A DNA stretch of 16,057 nucleotides from Galactobacter sp. (lineage in GTDB: Bacteria > Actinomycetota > Actinomycetes > Actinomycetales > Micrococcaceae). The translations under genes and the position numbers were made by a program. Below, one piece after another: positions 6,140 through 14,537 of the stretch. Numbering within the stretch: the stretch's first letter is position 1; each line of letters begins with the position of its first letter. Below the pieces are notes generated by a model. It was given only the letters and a program-made list of their open reading frames with translations. It was not told the origin of the DNA and ran no database searches. The stretch covers positions 1 to 16,057 of the forward strand of contig NZ_JALAGT010000043.1 of the NCBI RefSeq assembly GCF_022712295.1, written 5' to 3'.

Positions 6140-6898
6140 ATGAGCACTCCCATCAAGGTCGCCGTCCTCGGTGCGCACGGGCGCATGGGGACCGCGGCGG
6201 TCAAGGCCATCACTGCAGCCGACGACCTCGAGGTGGTCGCAGCGCTCGGCTCCAAGGACTCACTGGACGCCGTCCTGGAGGCCGGCGCCACCCACATCGT
6301 TGACCTGACCGTCCCCTCCGCCTCGGAAGCCAACGTGACCTTCGCCGTGGAGAACGGCCTGCACGCCGTGGTCGGTACCACCGGCTGGGATGCCCCGCAG
6401 CGTGAGCGCCTGGAAGCCACGTTGGAGCAGCACCCGGAGGTGGGTGTGCTGATCGCCCCGAACTTCGCTCTTGGCTCCGTCATCGCCACGGCCTTCGCAG
6501 CCAAGGCGGCTCGCTACTTCGAATCGGTGGAGATCGTGGAGATGCACCACCCCAACAAGGTGGATGCGCCCTCTGGCACAGCCGCTCGCACGGCCGAACT
6601 CATCGCAGAAGCCCGCCGGGAGGCAGGCGTTCCTGCCGCTCCGGATGCCACCACCAAGGAGCTTCCAGGCGCTCGCGGAGCGGACGTCGACGGCATCCCG
6701 GTGCATGCGGTCCGTCTCCGCGGCCTCAACGCCCACCAGGAGGTCCTGTTGGGTGCGCAGGGGGAGCAGCTGGTCATTCGCCACGACTCCTTCGACCAGT
6801 CCTCCTTCATGCCCGGCATCCTGCTGGGCCTGCGCACCGTCGCGTCCCGTCCGGGACTCACCCATGGTCTGGACGGCTACCTGGAGCTGGGACTGTGA
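6140..6898 (+). CDS. dapB: 4-hydroxy-tetrahydrodipicolinate reductase (DapB)
   Basis: DapB reduces the DapA product with NAD(P)H to tetrahydrodipicolinate in the diaminopimelate/lysine pathway. The 252-aa length is normal. The N-terminal Rossmann motif is GAHGRMG (11-17). VVGTTGW lies at 77-83 and APNFALG at 106-112. The catalytic and substrate-binding block is EMHHPNKVDAPSGTA (134-148), with the His-His pair 136/137, Lys140 and SGT 145-147. The C-terminal end returns to the nucleotide domain (FMPGILLGLRTV). I set the start at ATG 6140 (MSTPIKVAVLG). An earlier in-frame GTG at 6107 lies inside the upstream gene and would add residues not seen in the family. Its stop overlaps the GTG start of the next gene. 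Confidence 0.96.
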   Translation: MSTPIKVAVLGAHGRMGTAAVKAITAADDLEVVAALGSKDSLDAVLEAGATHIVDLTVPSASEANVTFAVENGLHAVVGTTGWDAPQRERLEATLEQHPEVGVLIAPNFALGSVIATAFAAKAARYFESVEIVEMHHPNKVDAPSGTAARTAELIAEARREAGVPAAPDATTKELPGARGADVDGIPVHAVRLRGLNAHQEVLLGAQGEQLVIRHDSFDQSSFMPGILLGLRTVASRPGLTHGLDGYLELGL

Positions 6899-7413
6899 AC
6901 CACGAGAACACGCCGGAACCCACGGGGATCAAGGCCTTCTACAAGCGCCACAACGCCCAGTTCTGGACCACCATCATCCTGGCGGTTTATGCGCTGTACC
7001 TGATCGCGACCTTCGGCGCGGCCTGGCGCCTGGTGATCACCGGAGAACTCGTCGGCATCCTGATGGGCATCCTGGTGGTCTTCATACCTCTGCTGGGTGT
7101 CTGGATCCTGATCCGTGAGATCCGCTACGGGGCCACCACCCAAACCATGGCCCATGAATTGTTGGAACAGGGTCTGCTGCCTGAGGACAATCTGCCGCGC
7201 CGCCCTTCTGGTCGGATCGTGCGTGAGGCCGCGGACGCCGACTTCGTCCAGTACAAGGAGGAGGTCGAGGCCAACGAGGACCGCTGGCAGTCCTGGCACC
7301 GCCTGGCCCTGGCCTACGACGCCTGCGGTGACCGTCGCAGAGCCCGCGATTGCATGAAGCGCGCCATCCAGCTTCGCAAAGCTGAACGTGCACGTGGTGA
7401 GCAGGTAGCCTGA
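6895..7413 (+). CDS. Conserved small membrane protein with TPR-like C-terminus
   Basis: A 172-aa protein starting at a GTG that overlaps the dapB stop (GTGA), so it is translationally coupled to dapB. Two hydrophobic segments (about 24-43 and 50-72) are followed by a soluble tail. Residues about 130-162 (WQSWHRLALAYDACGDRRRARDCMKRAI) have the helix-turn-helix spacing of a single tetratricopeptide-like repeat. It has the character of the small TPR/membrane proteins found between dapB and dapA in related actinobacteria. Its position suggests co-expression with lysine synthesis, but no function is known. The gene ends 4 nt before dapA. Confidence 0.82.
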   Translation: MNHENTPEPTGIKAFYKRHNAQFWTTIILAVYALYLIATFGAAWRLVITGELVGILMGILVVFIPLLGVWILIREIRYGATTQTMAHELLEQGLLPEDNLPRRPSGRIVREAADADFVQYKEEVEANEDRWQSWHRLALAYDACGDRRRARDCMKRAIQLRKAERARGEQVA

Positions 7414-7417
7414 AGAC

Positions 7418-8320
7418 ATGGTCGCCTACACTGACAAGCCCCGTTTCGGCACGCTGCTGACCGCCATGGTCACCCCCTTCACCGAGGAGGGAGCCGTCGA
7501 CGTCGACGCCGCTCAGAAGCTCGCCGAGCACCTGGTGGACAATGGTTGCGACGGCCTGGTCGTCACCGGCACCACCGGTGAGACCTCCACCCTTACCGAC
7601 GACGAGAACGTCCTGATGTTCCGCGCCGTCAAGGAGGCCGTGGGAGACCGGGCAGCTGTGCTGGCCGGTACCGGCACCAATGACACCGCACACTCGGTGA
7701 ATCTCTCCCGCCGGGCTCAGGAAGAGGGCGTGGACGGCATCCTGCTGGTCACCCCCTACTACAACAAGCCCTCGCAGGCGGGCGTGCGCGCCCACTTCGA
7801 AGCCATCGCCAACGCCACCGATGTCCCCGTGATGCTCTACGACATCCCCGGACGCACCGGCATCCCGATCCAGACCGACACCATCAAGGCCCTCGCGGAG
7901 CACCCGCGCATCGTGGCTCTGAAGGATGCCAAGGGCAACCTGGGGGAGACCACCAAGGTGCTGGCCTCCACCGACCTGGATGTCTACTCCGGCGACGATG
8001 GCATGACCTTGCCGTTGATGAGCCTGGGCGGCGCCGGCGTGGTCTCCGTGACCGCGCACGTTGCGCCGAAGGCCTATCGCGAACTTGTGGATGCTGCCCG
8101 TGCCGGCGACCTCGCCGCTGCACGCGCCAAGCATTTCGAGCTGGACCCGGTCCAGCGGGCCGTCATGACGCACCTGCAGGGTGCCGTGGCAGCCAAGACC
8201 GTACTTCGTTGGCAGGGTGTCCTGCCGAACTCCGTGGTTCGACTGCCCCTGGTGCAGCCCACCGCAGAGGAACTCAACCCCGTGAAGGCCGACCTAGTGG
8301 AGGCTGGATGGGAGATCTAG
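7418..8320 (+). CDS. dapA: 4-hydroxy-tetrahydrodipicolinate synthase (DapA)
   Basis: DapA condenses pyruvate with aspartate semialdehyde, the committed step to diaminopimelate and lysine; diaminopimelate or lysine feeds peptidoglycan. The 300-aa TIM-barrel protein shows GTTGE (51-55), PYYNKP (113-118), YDIPGRTG (141-148) and the Schiff-base Lys169 in ALKDAKGN. Compared with the E. coli enzyme the key residues are all shifted by 8: Thr52, Tyr115, Tyr141, Arg146 and Lys169, so the active site looks intact. The start ATG lies 4 nt after the preceding stop, and GAGCAGG upstream is a modest ribosome site. It forms an operon with dapB and the small membrane gene, and possibly with rnj 19 nt downstream. 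Confidence 0.97.
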   Translation: MVAYTDKPRFGTLLTAMVTPFTEEGAVDVDAAQKLAEHLVDNGCDGLVVTGTTGETSTLTDDENVLMFRAVKEAVGDRAAVLAGTGTNDTAHSVNLSRRAQEEGVDGILLVTPYYNKPSQAGVRAHFEAIANATDVPVMLYDIPGRTGIPIQTDTIKALAEHPRIVALKDAKGNLGETTKVLASTDLDVYSGDDGMTLPLMSLGGAGVVSVTAHVAPKAYRELVDAARAGDLAAARAKHFELDPVQRAVMTHLQGAVAAKTVLRWQGVLPNSVVRLPLVQPTAEELNPVKADLVEAGWEI

Positions 8321-8339
8321 AAGAGGTGAACCCTTAACC

Positions 8340-10049
8340 ATGACATCCACTGCTTCGGTCGCGTTCGATCACGAACGCAACCCGGGCCGCCCATCTCAGC
8401 TCAAGCGCGGGACCATGCGCATCGTGGCCCTTGGCGGCTTGGGCGAGGTGGGCCGCAACATGACCGTCTACGAGTTGGACGGCAAGCTGCTCATCGTCGA
8501 CTGCGGCGTTCTCTTCCCTGAGGAGGAGCAACCGGGCGTCGACCTGATCCTGCCCGATATGGGCCACATCAAGAACCGCCTCGACGACGTCGTTGGCGTG
8601 GTGCTCACTCACGGGCACGAGGATCACATCGGCGCCATCCCGTACCTGCTTCGCCTGAAGCAGGACATCCCCCTGATCGGTTCCCAGTTGACGCTCGCCC
8701 TGGTGGAAGCCAAGCTGCAGGAGCATCGGATCCGCCCCCTCACCCTGACGGTGAAGGAGGGCCAGGTGGAGCAGATGGGCCCGTTCTCCTGCGAGTTCGC
8801 GGCCGTGAACCACTCCATCCCCGATGCCCTCGCCGTGTTCATCCGCACCAGTGCAGGCAACGTGCTGCACACCGGTGACTTCAAGATGGACCAGCTGCCG
8901 TTGGACGGCCGCATCACCGACCTGCGCGCCTTCGCGCGCTTCGGTGAGGAGGGCGTGGACATGTTCCTGCCCGACTCCACCAACGCCGAGGTCCCCGGCT
9001 TCACGGCCACCGAGGCCGAGATCGGTCCTGTGCTCGACCAGAAGTTCTTCGGGGCCAAGAAGCGCCTCGTGGTCGCGTCCTTCTCCTCGCACGTCCACCG
9101 CGTGCAGCAGGTCATCGACGCCGCCGTGAAACACCGCCGCAAGGTGGCCCTGGTGGGCCGTTCCATGGTCCGGAACATGGCGATCGCCGAGAAGTTGGGC
9201 TACCTGAGCGTTCCCGACGGCGTCCTGATCGACCTCAAGGCCGCCGAGAAGCTGCCGCACGAGCGCGTGGTGTTCATGTGCACCGGTTCGCAGGGTGAGC
9301 CCATGGCCGCGCTGTCCCGTATGGCCAACGGCGACCACCGTATCCAGTTGGAGGAGGGCGACACCGTCATCCTGGCCTCCTCTCTGATCCCCGGCAACGA
9401 GAACTCGGTGTTCCGCATCATCAACGCCCTCACCTACCTGGGTGTGGACGTGATCCACAAGGGCAACGCGAAGGTGCACGTCTCCGGCCACGCTGCCGCC
9501 GGCGAGCTGCTCTACTGCTACAACATCATCCGCCCCCGCAACGTGATGCCGGTCCACGGTGAGACTCGTCACCAGTTGGCCAGCGCCAAGCTGGCCCACC
9601 AGACCGGTGTCCCGTCCAAGAGCATCCACCTGTGCGACAACGGCACCGTGGTGGATCTGCGTGACGGCCGCGCGCGCATCACCGGCCAGGTGGATGTCGG
9701 CTACGTCTACGTGGACGGTTCCAAGGTTGGTCTGATCACGGATGAGGATCTGAAGGACCGCCGTGTGTTGGCCGAGGAGGGTTTCATCTCCGTGGTCACC
9801 GGCGTGAACCGCCAGACCGGCAAGATCGTGACAGGCCCGGACATCCTGGCCCGTGGTGTCGCCGAGCCGGATCGCGTCTTCGAGGAGATCAAGCCCAAGA
9901 TCGCCCGCGCGTTGGAAGAGGCCGTGAAGGACAACCCGGGCCACACCACGCACCAGCTGCAGCAGGTGGTGCGCCGTGTGGTCGGTTCGTGGGCCGGTCG
10001 CAAGCTGCGTCGTCGCCCGATGATCGTCCCGGTGGTCATCGAGGTCTGA
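8340..10049 (+). CDS. rnj: Ribonuclease J
   Basis: A metallo-beta-lactamase/beta-CASP ribonuclease with 5'-to-3' exo- and endonuclease activity in mRNA turnover and rRNA maturation. At 569 aa it is the usual size. The two-zinc site is seen as HGHEDH (91-96), His158 in VNHSIPDALA, Asp180 in HTGDFKMD and His406 in PVHGETRH. Beta-CASP motifs include DSTNAE (212-217), TGSQGEP (315-321) and HVSGHA (380-385). The start ATG 8340 has a strong ribosome site AAGAGGTGAA at about 8321-8330. It sits 19 nt after dapA, as in many actinobacteria, and may share its transcript. A strong hairpin follows the stop. Confidence 0.97.
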   Translation: MTSTASVAFDHERNPGRPSQLKRGTMRIVALGGLGEVGRNMTVYELDGKLLIVDCGVLFPEEEQPGVDLILPDMGHIKNRLDDVVGVVLTHGHEDHIGAIPYLLRLKQDIPLIGSQLTLALVEAKLQEHRIRPLTLTVKEGQVEQMGPFSCEFAAVNHSIPDALAVFIRTSAGNVLHTGDFKMDQLPLDGRITDLRAFARFGEEGVDMFLPDSTNAEVPGFTATEAEIGPVLDQKFFGAKKRLVVASFSSHVHRVQQVIDAAVKHRRKVALVGRSMVRNMAIAEKLGYLSVPDGVLIDLKAAEKLPHERVVFMCTGSQGEPMAALSRMANGDHRIQLEEGDTVILASSLIPGNENSVFRIINALTYLGVDVIHKGNAKVHVSGHAAAGELLYCYNIIRPRNVMPVHGETRHQLASAKLAHQTGVPSKSIHLCDNGTVVDLRDGRARITGQVDVGYVYVDGSKVGLITDEDLKDRRVLAEEGFISVVTGVNRQTGKIVTGPDILARGVAEPDRVFEEIKPKIARALEEAVKDNPGHTTHQLQQVVRRVVGSWAGRKLRRRPMIVPVVIEV

Positions 10050-10077
10050 TCCCGGACCTTTGTCCCGAATGTGCTGA

Positions 10078-10109
10078 AAGGGCCTACCTCCCGCAGGAGG
10101 TGGGCCCTT
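10078..10109 (+). terminator. Terminator after rnj
   Basis: AAGGGCCTACCTCC (10078-10091) pairs with GGAGGTGGGCCCTT (10096-10109), a 14-bp stem with one G-U pair and a CGCA tetraloop, 28 nt after the rnj stop. It would fall inside ftsK if the upstream GTG at 10071 were used as the start, which argues against that start. Confidence 0.85.
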
Positions 10110-10114
10110 CGGCG

Positions 10115-10120
10115 TATCGT
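10115..10120 (+). promoter_or_regulatory. Possible -10 element of ftsK (leaderless start)
   Basis: TATCGT fits TAnnnT and lies 7 nt before the ATG at 10128, immediately after the rnj terminator. No Shine-Dalgarno precedes the ATG (GTTGACCTC), so a leaderless mRNA is plausible. No clear -35 is visible. Confidence 0.4.
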
Positions 10121-10127
10121 TGACCTC

Positions 10128-13100
10128 ATGGCGACCCGTACTTCCTCCGGATCGCGAACGTCCACCTCGACCTCCAAATCCGCCGCGAGCGGTAAGGGGC
10201 AGGCGGGCTCTCGATCCGCAAAGACCAAGTCCACCTCCTCGCGCGCCGCGACGGGGGCCCAGACCGAGCCCGAACTCCCGTGGATCGCGCGCGTCACGGT
10301 GAAGGGCTGGGTGGGTATCGGTTCCGTGATCGGATCCGGTATTCGTCAGCTGGGAACGGACCGCCATCCCGCCCCCGAGGACCGGCGTGACGGCAAGGGG
10401 CTCACCTATGTGGTCCTCGCCGTGATCGTCGCGATCGTGGAGTGGTGGGGACTGCGCGACGTCGGGTGGTTCGGCCGCTCCGTCCACGCCGTGGTGGGCG
10501 GTGGGTTCGGCATCATGGCCGTGGCCGTTCCGGCCACGCTGCTGGTGTGCGCCTTCCGGCTCTTCCGACACCCCGAGGAGAACCGCACCAACAACCGCAT
10601 CAGTATCGCGTGCTGGCTGGCGCTGATCATCGGTTCCGGGATGGCTCACCTGAGCCACGGGACGCCGAACCTGGATTCCCCGTTCAACGTGCTCTGGGCC
10701 GCAGGCGGCCTGATCGGGTGGTTCGCTGCCGCTCCGCTGACGGCGCTCATCACGGCACCGGGCACTTGGGCCGTGCTGGTGTGCCTGGCCGTGCTGGATC
10801 TGCTGATCCTGACAGGGACCCCGGTGACCAAGGCCCCGTCCAAGGTCAAGGGCTTGTGGGACAAGCTGATCTTGGGCAAGGAACCCCAAGACGACGGGGC
10901 CGTACCGGACGGTGACCGTGACGGTCACGACCAGTCCTACCTCTACGACGACGAACGCCGCAAGGCCGAATCCGCTGACGCAGGCAAGAGCCCCAAGAAG
11001 CCCAAGAAGCGTCGCAAGCTCTTTGGCCGTGACGAGGACGTTCCTGCGGAGGAGGCCCCGTCCGAGGACCAGCATGAGCACACCCGTGCCTACGACGGCG
11101 CGGTGGTGGAGGACGACGATTCCACGACCGCCATGCCGGCGTTGGATCTCACACCGGAGGAGACGGAACCGACGCCGCCTCCCGGCGTGCGTCGCCCCAC
11201 CCGGGAGGAGAAACGTCGCGCCAAGCTGCGCGAGCAGGCCGGCGTGTACGACGTGGATGCGCAGGCCGCCGGGCAGGGATCGGCGCAGAGCGCCGCAGAG
11301 GGCGACGCACCCACACAGGTGTTCGGCGACGTCGGGCAGAGCGCCGCTGACGCGGCGAAGGACGACGACGCGACGGTCACGCTGGCGCAGGTGGCGGCGG
11401 GCGCCGTCGCCAGGCCCACGCCGGAGCCGCTGCCGCAGCGTAGCGAACAGCTGGAACTCGCGGGCGACGTGACCTACACGCTGCCCTCCAGCGACTACCT
11501 GCCCGCCGGACCCCCTGCGAAGGAACGTTCCGAGGCCAACGACGCCGTGGTGCACGCCCTGCAGACCACGCTGACCGAGTTCAAGGTGGATGCAGAGGTC
11601 ACCGGGTTCTCGCGCGGACCGACGGTGACACGCTATGAGGTGGAACTGGCTCCGGGCACCAAGGTGGAGAAGGTCACCAACCTTTCCAAGAACATCGCCT
11701 ATGCCGTGGCGTCCTCCGACGTGCGCATCCTGAGCCCCATCCCGGGCAAGTCCGCCATCGGCATCGAGATCCCGAATTCCGACAAGGAGGTCGTGGCACT
11801 CGGTGACGTGCTGCGTTCCTCTGCGGCACGCAAGACCGACCACCCCATGATCATGGGTGTCGGCAAGGACGTGGAGGGCGGCTTCGTGGTGGCCAACCTC
11901 GCCAAGATGCCCCACCTGCTGGTGGCCGGTGCCACAGGCGCCGGTAAGTCCTCGTTCGTGAACTCCATGATCGTGTCCATCCTGATGCGGTCCACCCCTG
12001 ACGAGGTGCGCATGGTCATGGTGGACCCCAAGCGTGTGGAACTGACCGCCTACGAGGGTGTGCCGCACCTGATCACGCCCATCATCACGAACCCCAAGAA
12101 GGCCGCCGAGGCGCTGCAGTGGGTCGTGAAGGAGATGGACACCCGCTACGACGACCTCGCGTTCTACGGCTACAAGCACATCGACGACTTCAACAAGGCC
12201 GTGCGTGCGGGCAAGGTGGTTCCACCCGCCGGATCTCAGCGGGTCATCAAGCCCTACCCCTACCTGCTGGTCATCGTGGACGAGCTCGCGGACCTGATGA
12301 TGGTGGCACCGCGCGACGTCGAGGACTCCATCGTCCGCATCACGCAGCTGGCCCGTGCCGCTGGTATTCACCTGGTGTTGGCAACACAGCGCCCGTCCGT
12401 GGACGTGGTGACGGGCCTGATCAAGGCCAACATCCCGTCCCGCCTGGCGTTCGCGACCTCCTCCGTGACGGACTCACGCGTGGTCCTGGATCAGCCGGGC
12501 GCGGAGAAGCTTCTGGGGCAGGGTGACGCGCTCTTCCTGCCCATGGGTAAGTCCAAACCCATGCGTGTGCAGGGGGCGTGGGTCACCGAGTCCGAGATCC
12601 ACCGCGTGGTGGAGCATGTCAAGGGTCAGCTGCAGGCTCACTACCGCGAGGACGTCATCGCGGAGGCGCCCAAGAAGCAGATCGACGAGGACATCGGGGA
12701 CGATCTGGACCTGCTGCTGCAGGCCACGGAGCTCGTTGTCACGAGCCAGTTCGGTTCCACGTCCATGCTGCAGCGCAAGTTGCGGGTCGGCTTCGCCAAG
12801 GCCGGCCGCTTGATGGACCTGATGGAGTCCCGCGGTGTCGTGGGCCCCTCGGAGGGATCCAAGGCCCGCGACGTGCTCGTGAAGCCGGAGGACCTGGGCG
12901 CGGTCCTCTCCGCCATCAAGGGTGATCCGGCCCCCTCAGGGGGAAGCGACGCGACGACCGCTGCGCTGGAGGACGAGGCCGCGTTCAACCACGCCGGCCC
13001 GGACGAGGACCAACGCGACGCGGGCTTCACGGCGCCGATCGGTGCACCGTCAGCGGTCACAGCGCCGTCGGCCCACACTGCACCTACCGAACCGGTGGAC

Positions 13101-13196
13101 CGGGTGGGTCAGTACTACGACTCCCTGCCGCAGGCCACCGACTACTACGACGATGACGAGGGCGGCGAGGACGCCGGGCAGTTGACCGGGCGCTGA
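10128..13196 (+). CDS. ftsK: DNA translocase FtsK
   Basis: FtsK/SpoIIIE-type translocase that pumps chromosomal DNA through the closing septum. 1022 aa. A Ser/Thr/Lys-rich N-terminus is followed by four or five hydrophobic segments (about 92-109, 120-143, 158-176, 188-208, 213-231). A long acidic linker runs from about 245 to 450. The motor has Walker A GATGAGKS (601-608) and Walker B LLVIVDELADL with Asp718-Glu719. The C-terminal gamma winged helix, which reads KOPS-type sequences, is clear (GSTSMLQRKLRVGFAKAGR, within about 862-932). About 90 further residues follow gamma: an Asp/Ala/Pro-rich tail containing QYYDSLPQATDYYDDDEGG, an unusual extension. I set the start at ATG 10128, because the upstream in-frame GTG 10071 would place the rnj terminator within the gene. 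Confidence 0.96.
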   Translation: MATRTSSGSRTSTSTSKSAASGKGQAGSRSAKTKSTSSRAATGAQTEPELPWIARVTVKGWVGIGSVIGSGIRQLGTDRHPAPEDRRDGKGLTYVVLAVIVAIVEWWGLRDVGWFGRSVHAVVGGGFGIMAVAVPATLLVCAFRLFRHPEENRTNNRISIACWLALIIGSGMAHLSHGTPNLDSPFNVLWAAGGLIGWFAAAPLTALITAPGTWAVLVCLAVLDLLILTGTPVTKAPSKVKGLWDKLILGKEPQDDGAVPDGDRDGHDQSYLYDDERRKAESADAGKSPKKPKKRRKLFGRDEDVPAEEAPSEDQHEHTRAYDGAVVEDDDSTTAMPALDLTPEETEPTPPPGVRRPTREEKRRAKLREQAGVYDVDAQAAGQGSAQSAAEGDAPTQVFGDVGQSAADAAKDDDATVTLAQVAAGAVARPTPEPLPQRSEQLELAGDVTYTLPSSDYLPAGPPAKERSEANDAVVHALQTTLTEFKVDAEVTGFSRGPTVTRYEVELAPGTKVEKVTNLSKNIAYAVASSDVRILSPIPGKSAIGIEIPNSDKEVVALGDVLRSSAARKTDHPMIMGVGKDVEGGFVVANLAKMPHLLVAGATGAGKSSFVNSMIVSILMRSTPDEVRMVMVDPKRVELTAYEGVPHLITPIITNPKKAAEALQWVVKEMDTRYDDLAFYGYKHIDDFNKAVRAGKVVPPAGSQRVIKPYPYLLVIVDELADLMMVAPRDVEDSIVRITQLARAAGIHLVLATQRPSVDVVTGLIKANIPSRLAFATSSVTDSRVVLDQPGAEKLLGQGDALFLPMGKSKPMRVQGAWVTESEIHRVVEHVKGQLQAHYREDVIAEAPKKQIDEDIGDDLDLLLQATELVVTSQFGSTSMLQRKLRVGFAKAGRLMDLMESRGVVGPSEGSKARDVLVKPEDLGAVLSAIKGDPAPSGGSDATTAALEDEAAFNHAGPDEDQRDAGFTAPIGAPSAVTAPSAHTAPTEPVDRVGQYYDSLPQATDYYDDDEGGEDAGQLTGR

Positions 13197-13244
13197 CCGC
13201 GCGGCCACGAACAGACCGACCCACCCCCCGACGGAGAGCCCCAC

Positions 13245-13868
13245 ATGGGCACCACCCCCCCAACCGTCCCGGCAGGGGAAGGCGCGGACGCGACTCCGGC
13301 CCCCAACTGGAACATCGCCAACATCCTGACCGGGCTGCGCATCATCATGGTGCCGGTCTTCGTGGTGTTCTTCGTGCTGGACGACCACGAGGGTGGTCTC
13401 TGGCGGTGGCTGGCACTGGTCATCTTCGTGGCCGCGATCTATACCGACAAGCTGGACGGCGACCTGGCTCGATCCCGCAACCTGGTCACGAGCTTCGGTA
13501 AGATCGCCGACCCCATCGCTGACAAGCTGCTGATCGGCTCCGCCCTTGTCCTGTTCTCGATCTACCACGAGCTCTCCTGGTGGATCACCGGCATCATTCT
13601 GGTGCGCGAGATCGGCATCACCGTGATGCGGTTCGTGGTCGTGAAGTGGGGCGTCATCGCGGCCAGCCCGGGCGGCAAACTCAAGACCGTCTCCCAGGCC
13701 GTCGGCATCATCGTGTTGCTGCTGCCCTTCGCCCTCGACCTGCTCTGGGTCGCCTGGATCGGTTGGGTCATCATCGGCATCGCGGCCGCCCTGACCCTGT
13801 ACTCGGCCATCGACTACATCCGCCAGGCCACCGCGCTCTACAAGGCGCACAAGGCCGGGCAGGCCTGA
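13245..13868 (+). CDS. pgsA: CDP-diacylglycerol--glycerol-3-phosphate 3-phosphatidyltransferase (PgsA-type)
   Basis: An integral membrane CDP-alcohol phosphotransferase that most likely makes phosphatidylglycerol phosphate. The family signature DxxDGxxAR(x8)GxxxDxxxD is complete: Asp68, Asp71, Gly72, Ala75, Arg76, Gly85, Asp89 and catalytic Asp93 (TDKLDGDLAR, GKIADPIADK). NIANILTGLRIIMVP near the N-terminus is typical. About five or six membrane segments occur across 207 aa. TDKLDG and the position next to cinA favour PgsA over other CDP-alcohol transferases, though substrate specificity is inferred. Start ATG 13245 has GGAGAG at 13232-13237. It lies 48 nt after ftsK and 1 nt before cinA, so the three are probably one unit. 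Confidence 0.92.
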   Translation: MGTTPPTVPAGEGADATPAPNWNIANILTGLRIIMVPVFVVFFVLDDHEGGLWRWLALVIFVAAIYTDKLDGDLARSRNLVTSFGKIADPIADKLLIGSALVLFSIYHELSWWITGIILVREIGITVMRFVVVKWGVIAASPGGKLKTVSQAVGIIVLLLPFALDLLWVAWIGWVIIGIAAALTLYSAIDYIRQATALYKAHKAGQA

Positions 13869-13869
13869 G

Positions 13870-14433
13870 ATGACGGTGGAAGCCACCATGCCCGACGGCG
13901 ACGGGCCGGGTCCCGCTGTCGGCGCGGCGTTGCCCGCGACGGAGCCCGCGGCCGGGGCCGCGGCGCTGGTCGCCGCCGCCAAGGCCGCGGGTCTCACCGT
14001 CGCCACAGCGGAGTCCCTCACCGCGGGACTGGTGGCGGCCACCATTGCCGACGTCCCCGGGGCGTCGGGCGTCTTGCAAGGCGGAGTGGTCTCCTATCAA
14101 GTGGAGGTGAAGGCCGCTGTGCTGGGAGTCTCGCGAGAGCGACTGGAAGAGTACGGGCCGGTGGACCGGATCGTCGCGCAGGAGATGGCGGCCGGTGCCA
14201 GGCGAGTGTGTGGCGCCGACATCGGGATCTCCACCACCGGGGTGGCTGGGCCGGAGCCGCACGGCGGTCACGCGGTGGGTACGGTCTGGATCGGGATCTC
14301 CTCGGATCTGGGGGACCGGGCACTGCTCTTGGATCTCGAGGGTGACCGTGGGCGGATCAGACGTGGAAGCGTCGACGCCGCGCTGACCCAGGCAGGCGTC
14401 GAAGTTGAACGTCTGGTCGTGGACCGACGCTGA
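13870..14433 (+). CDS. cinA: CinA C-terminal domain protein, nicotinamide-nucleotide amidase (PncC-type)
   Basis: A single-domain CinA protein expected to deamidate nicotinamide mononucleotide in pyridine-nucleotide recycling. At 187 aa it lacks the N-terminal MoCF-like domain of full-length CinA, as is usual in actinobacteria. Signature blocks are TVATAESLTAGLVAATI (43-59) with the probable nucleophile Ser49, GGVVSYQVEVKAAVLGV (71-87) with Tyr76 and Lys81, and STTGVAGP (about 119-126). The family usually reads AESCTGG or AESLTGG; here AESLTAG has Ala in place of a Gly. The first 30 residues are Ala/Gly/Pro-rich and low-complexity, so ATG 13888 is an alternative start. It begins 1 nt after the pgsA stop. 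Confidence 0.93.
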   Translation: MTVEATMPDGDGPGPAVGAALPATEPAAGAAALVAAAKAAGLTVATAESLTAGLVAATIADVPGASGVLQGGVVSYQVEVKAAVLGVSRERLEEYGPVDRIVAQEMAAGARRVCGADIGISTTGVAGPEPHGGHAVGTVWIGISSDLGDRALLLDLEGDRGRIRRGSVDAALTQAGVEVERLVVDRR

Positions 14434-14470
14434 GCAGGAAGACCTGAAACGCTGCTTTGATGAACTCTGT

Positions 14471-14496
14471 GTGACGCGCGCGACACATCGCGTCAC
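14471..14496 (+). repeat. Inverted repeat GTGACGCG-N10-CGCGTCAC between cinA and clgR
   Basis: Two perfect 8-bp arms (14471-14478 and 14489-14496) flank a 10-nt spacer, 38 nt after the cinA stop and about 40 nt upstream of the clgR promoter match. It could be a weak terminator for cinA or an operator. It does not match the ClgR binding motif as I know it. Confidence 0.4.
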
Positions 14497-14537
14497 CGCA
14501 CTGGTACCTGGGAGCTTTCTGTGATGGGCTGATACCA

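Noticed and set aside
10071..10127. GTG at 10071 as the ftsK start (19 extra residues)
   Set aside because: The extension would be encoded by the rnj terminator hairpin and has no ribosome binding site; ATG 10128 is the better start.
8334..12371. A 1345-codon open reading frame on the minus strand running opposite rnj and most of ftsK
   Set aside because: It is antisense to two unmistakable core genes and crosses the rnj terminator. Its His/Gly/Arg-rich composition is what the complement of GC3-biased coding DNA produces. No family resemblance.
13870..14433. cinA considered as a truncated pseudogene because the N-terminal MoCF-like domain is absent
   Set aside because: Stand-alone amidase-domain CinA/PncC proteins are common, including next to pgsA in actinobacteria, and the active-site blocks are intact.
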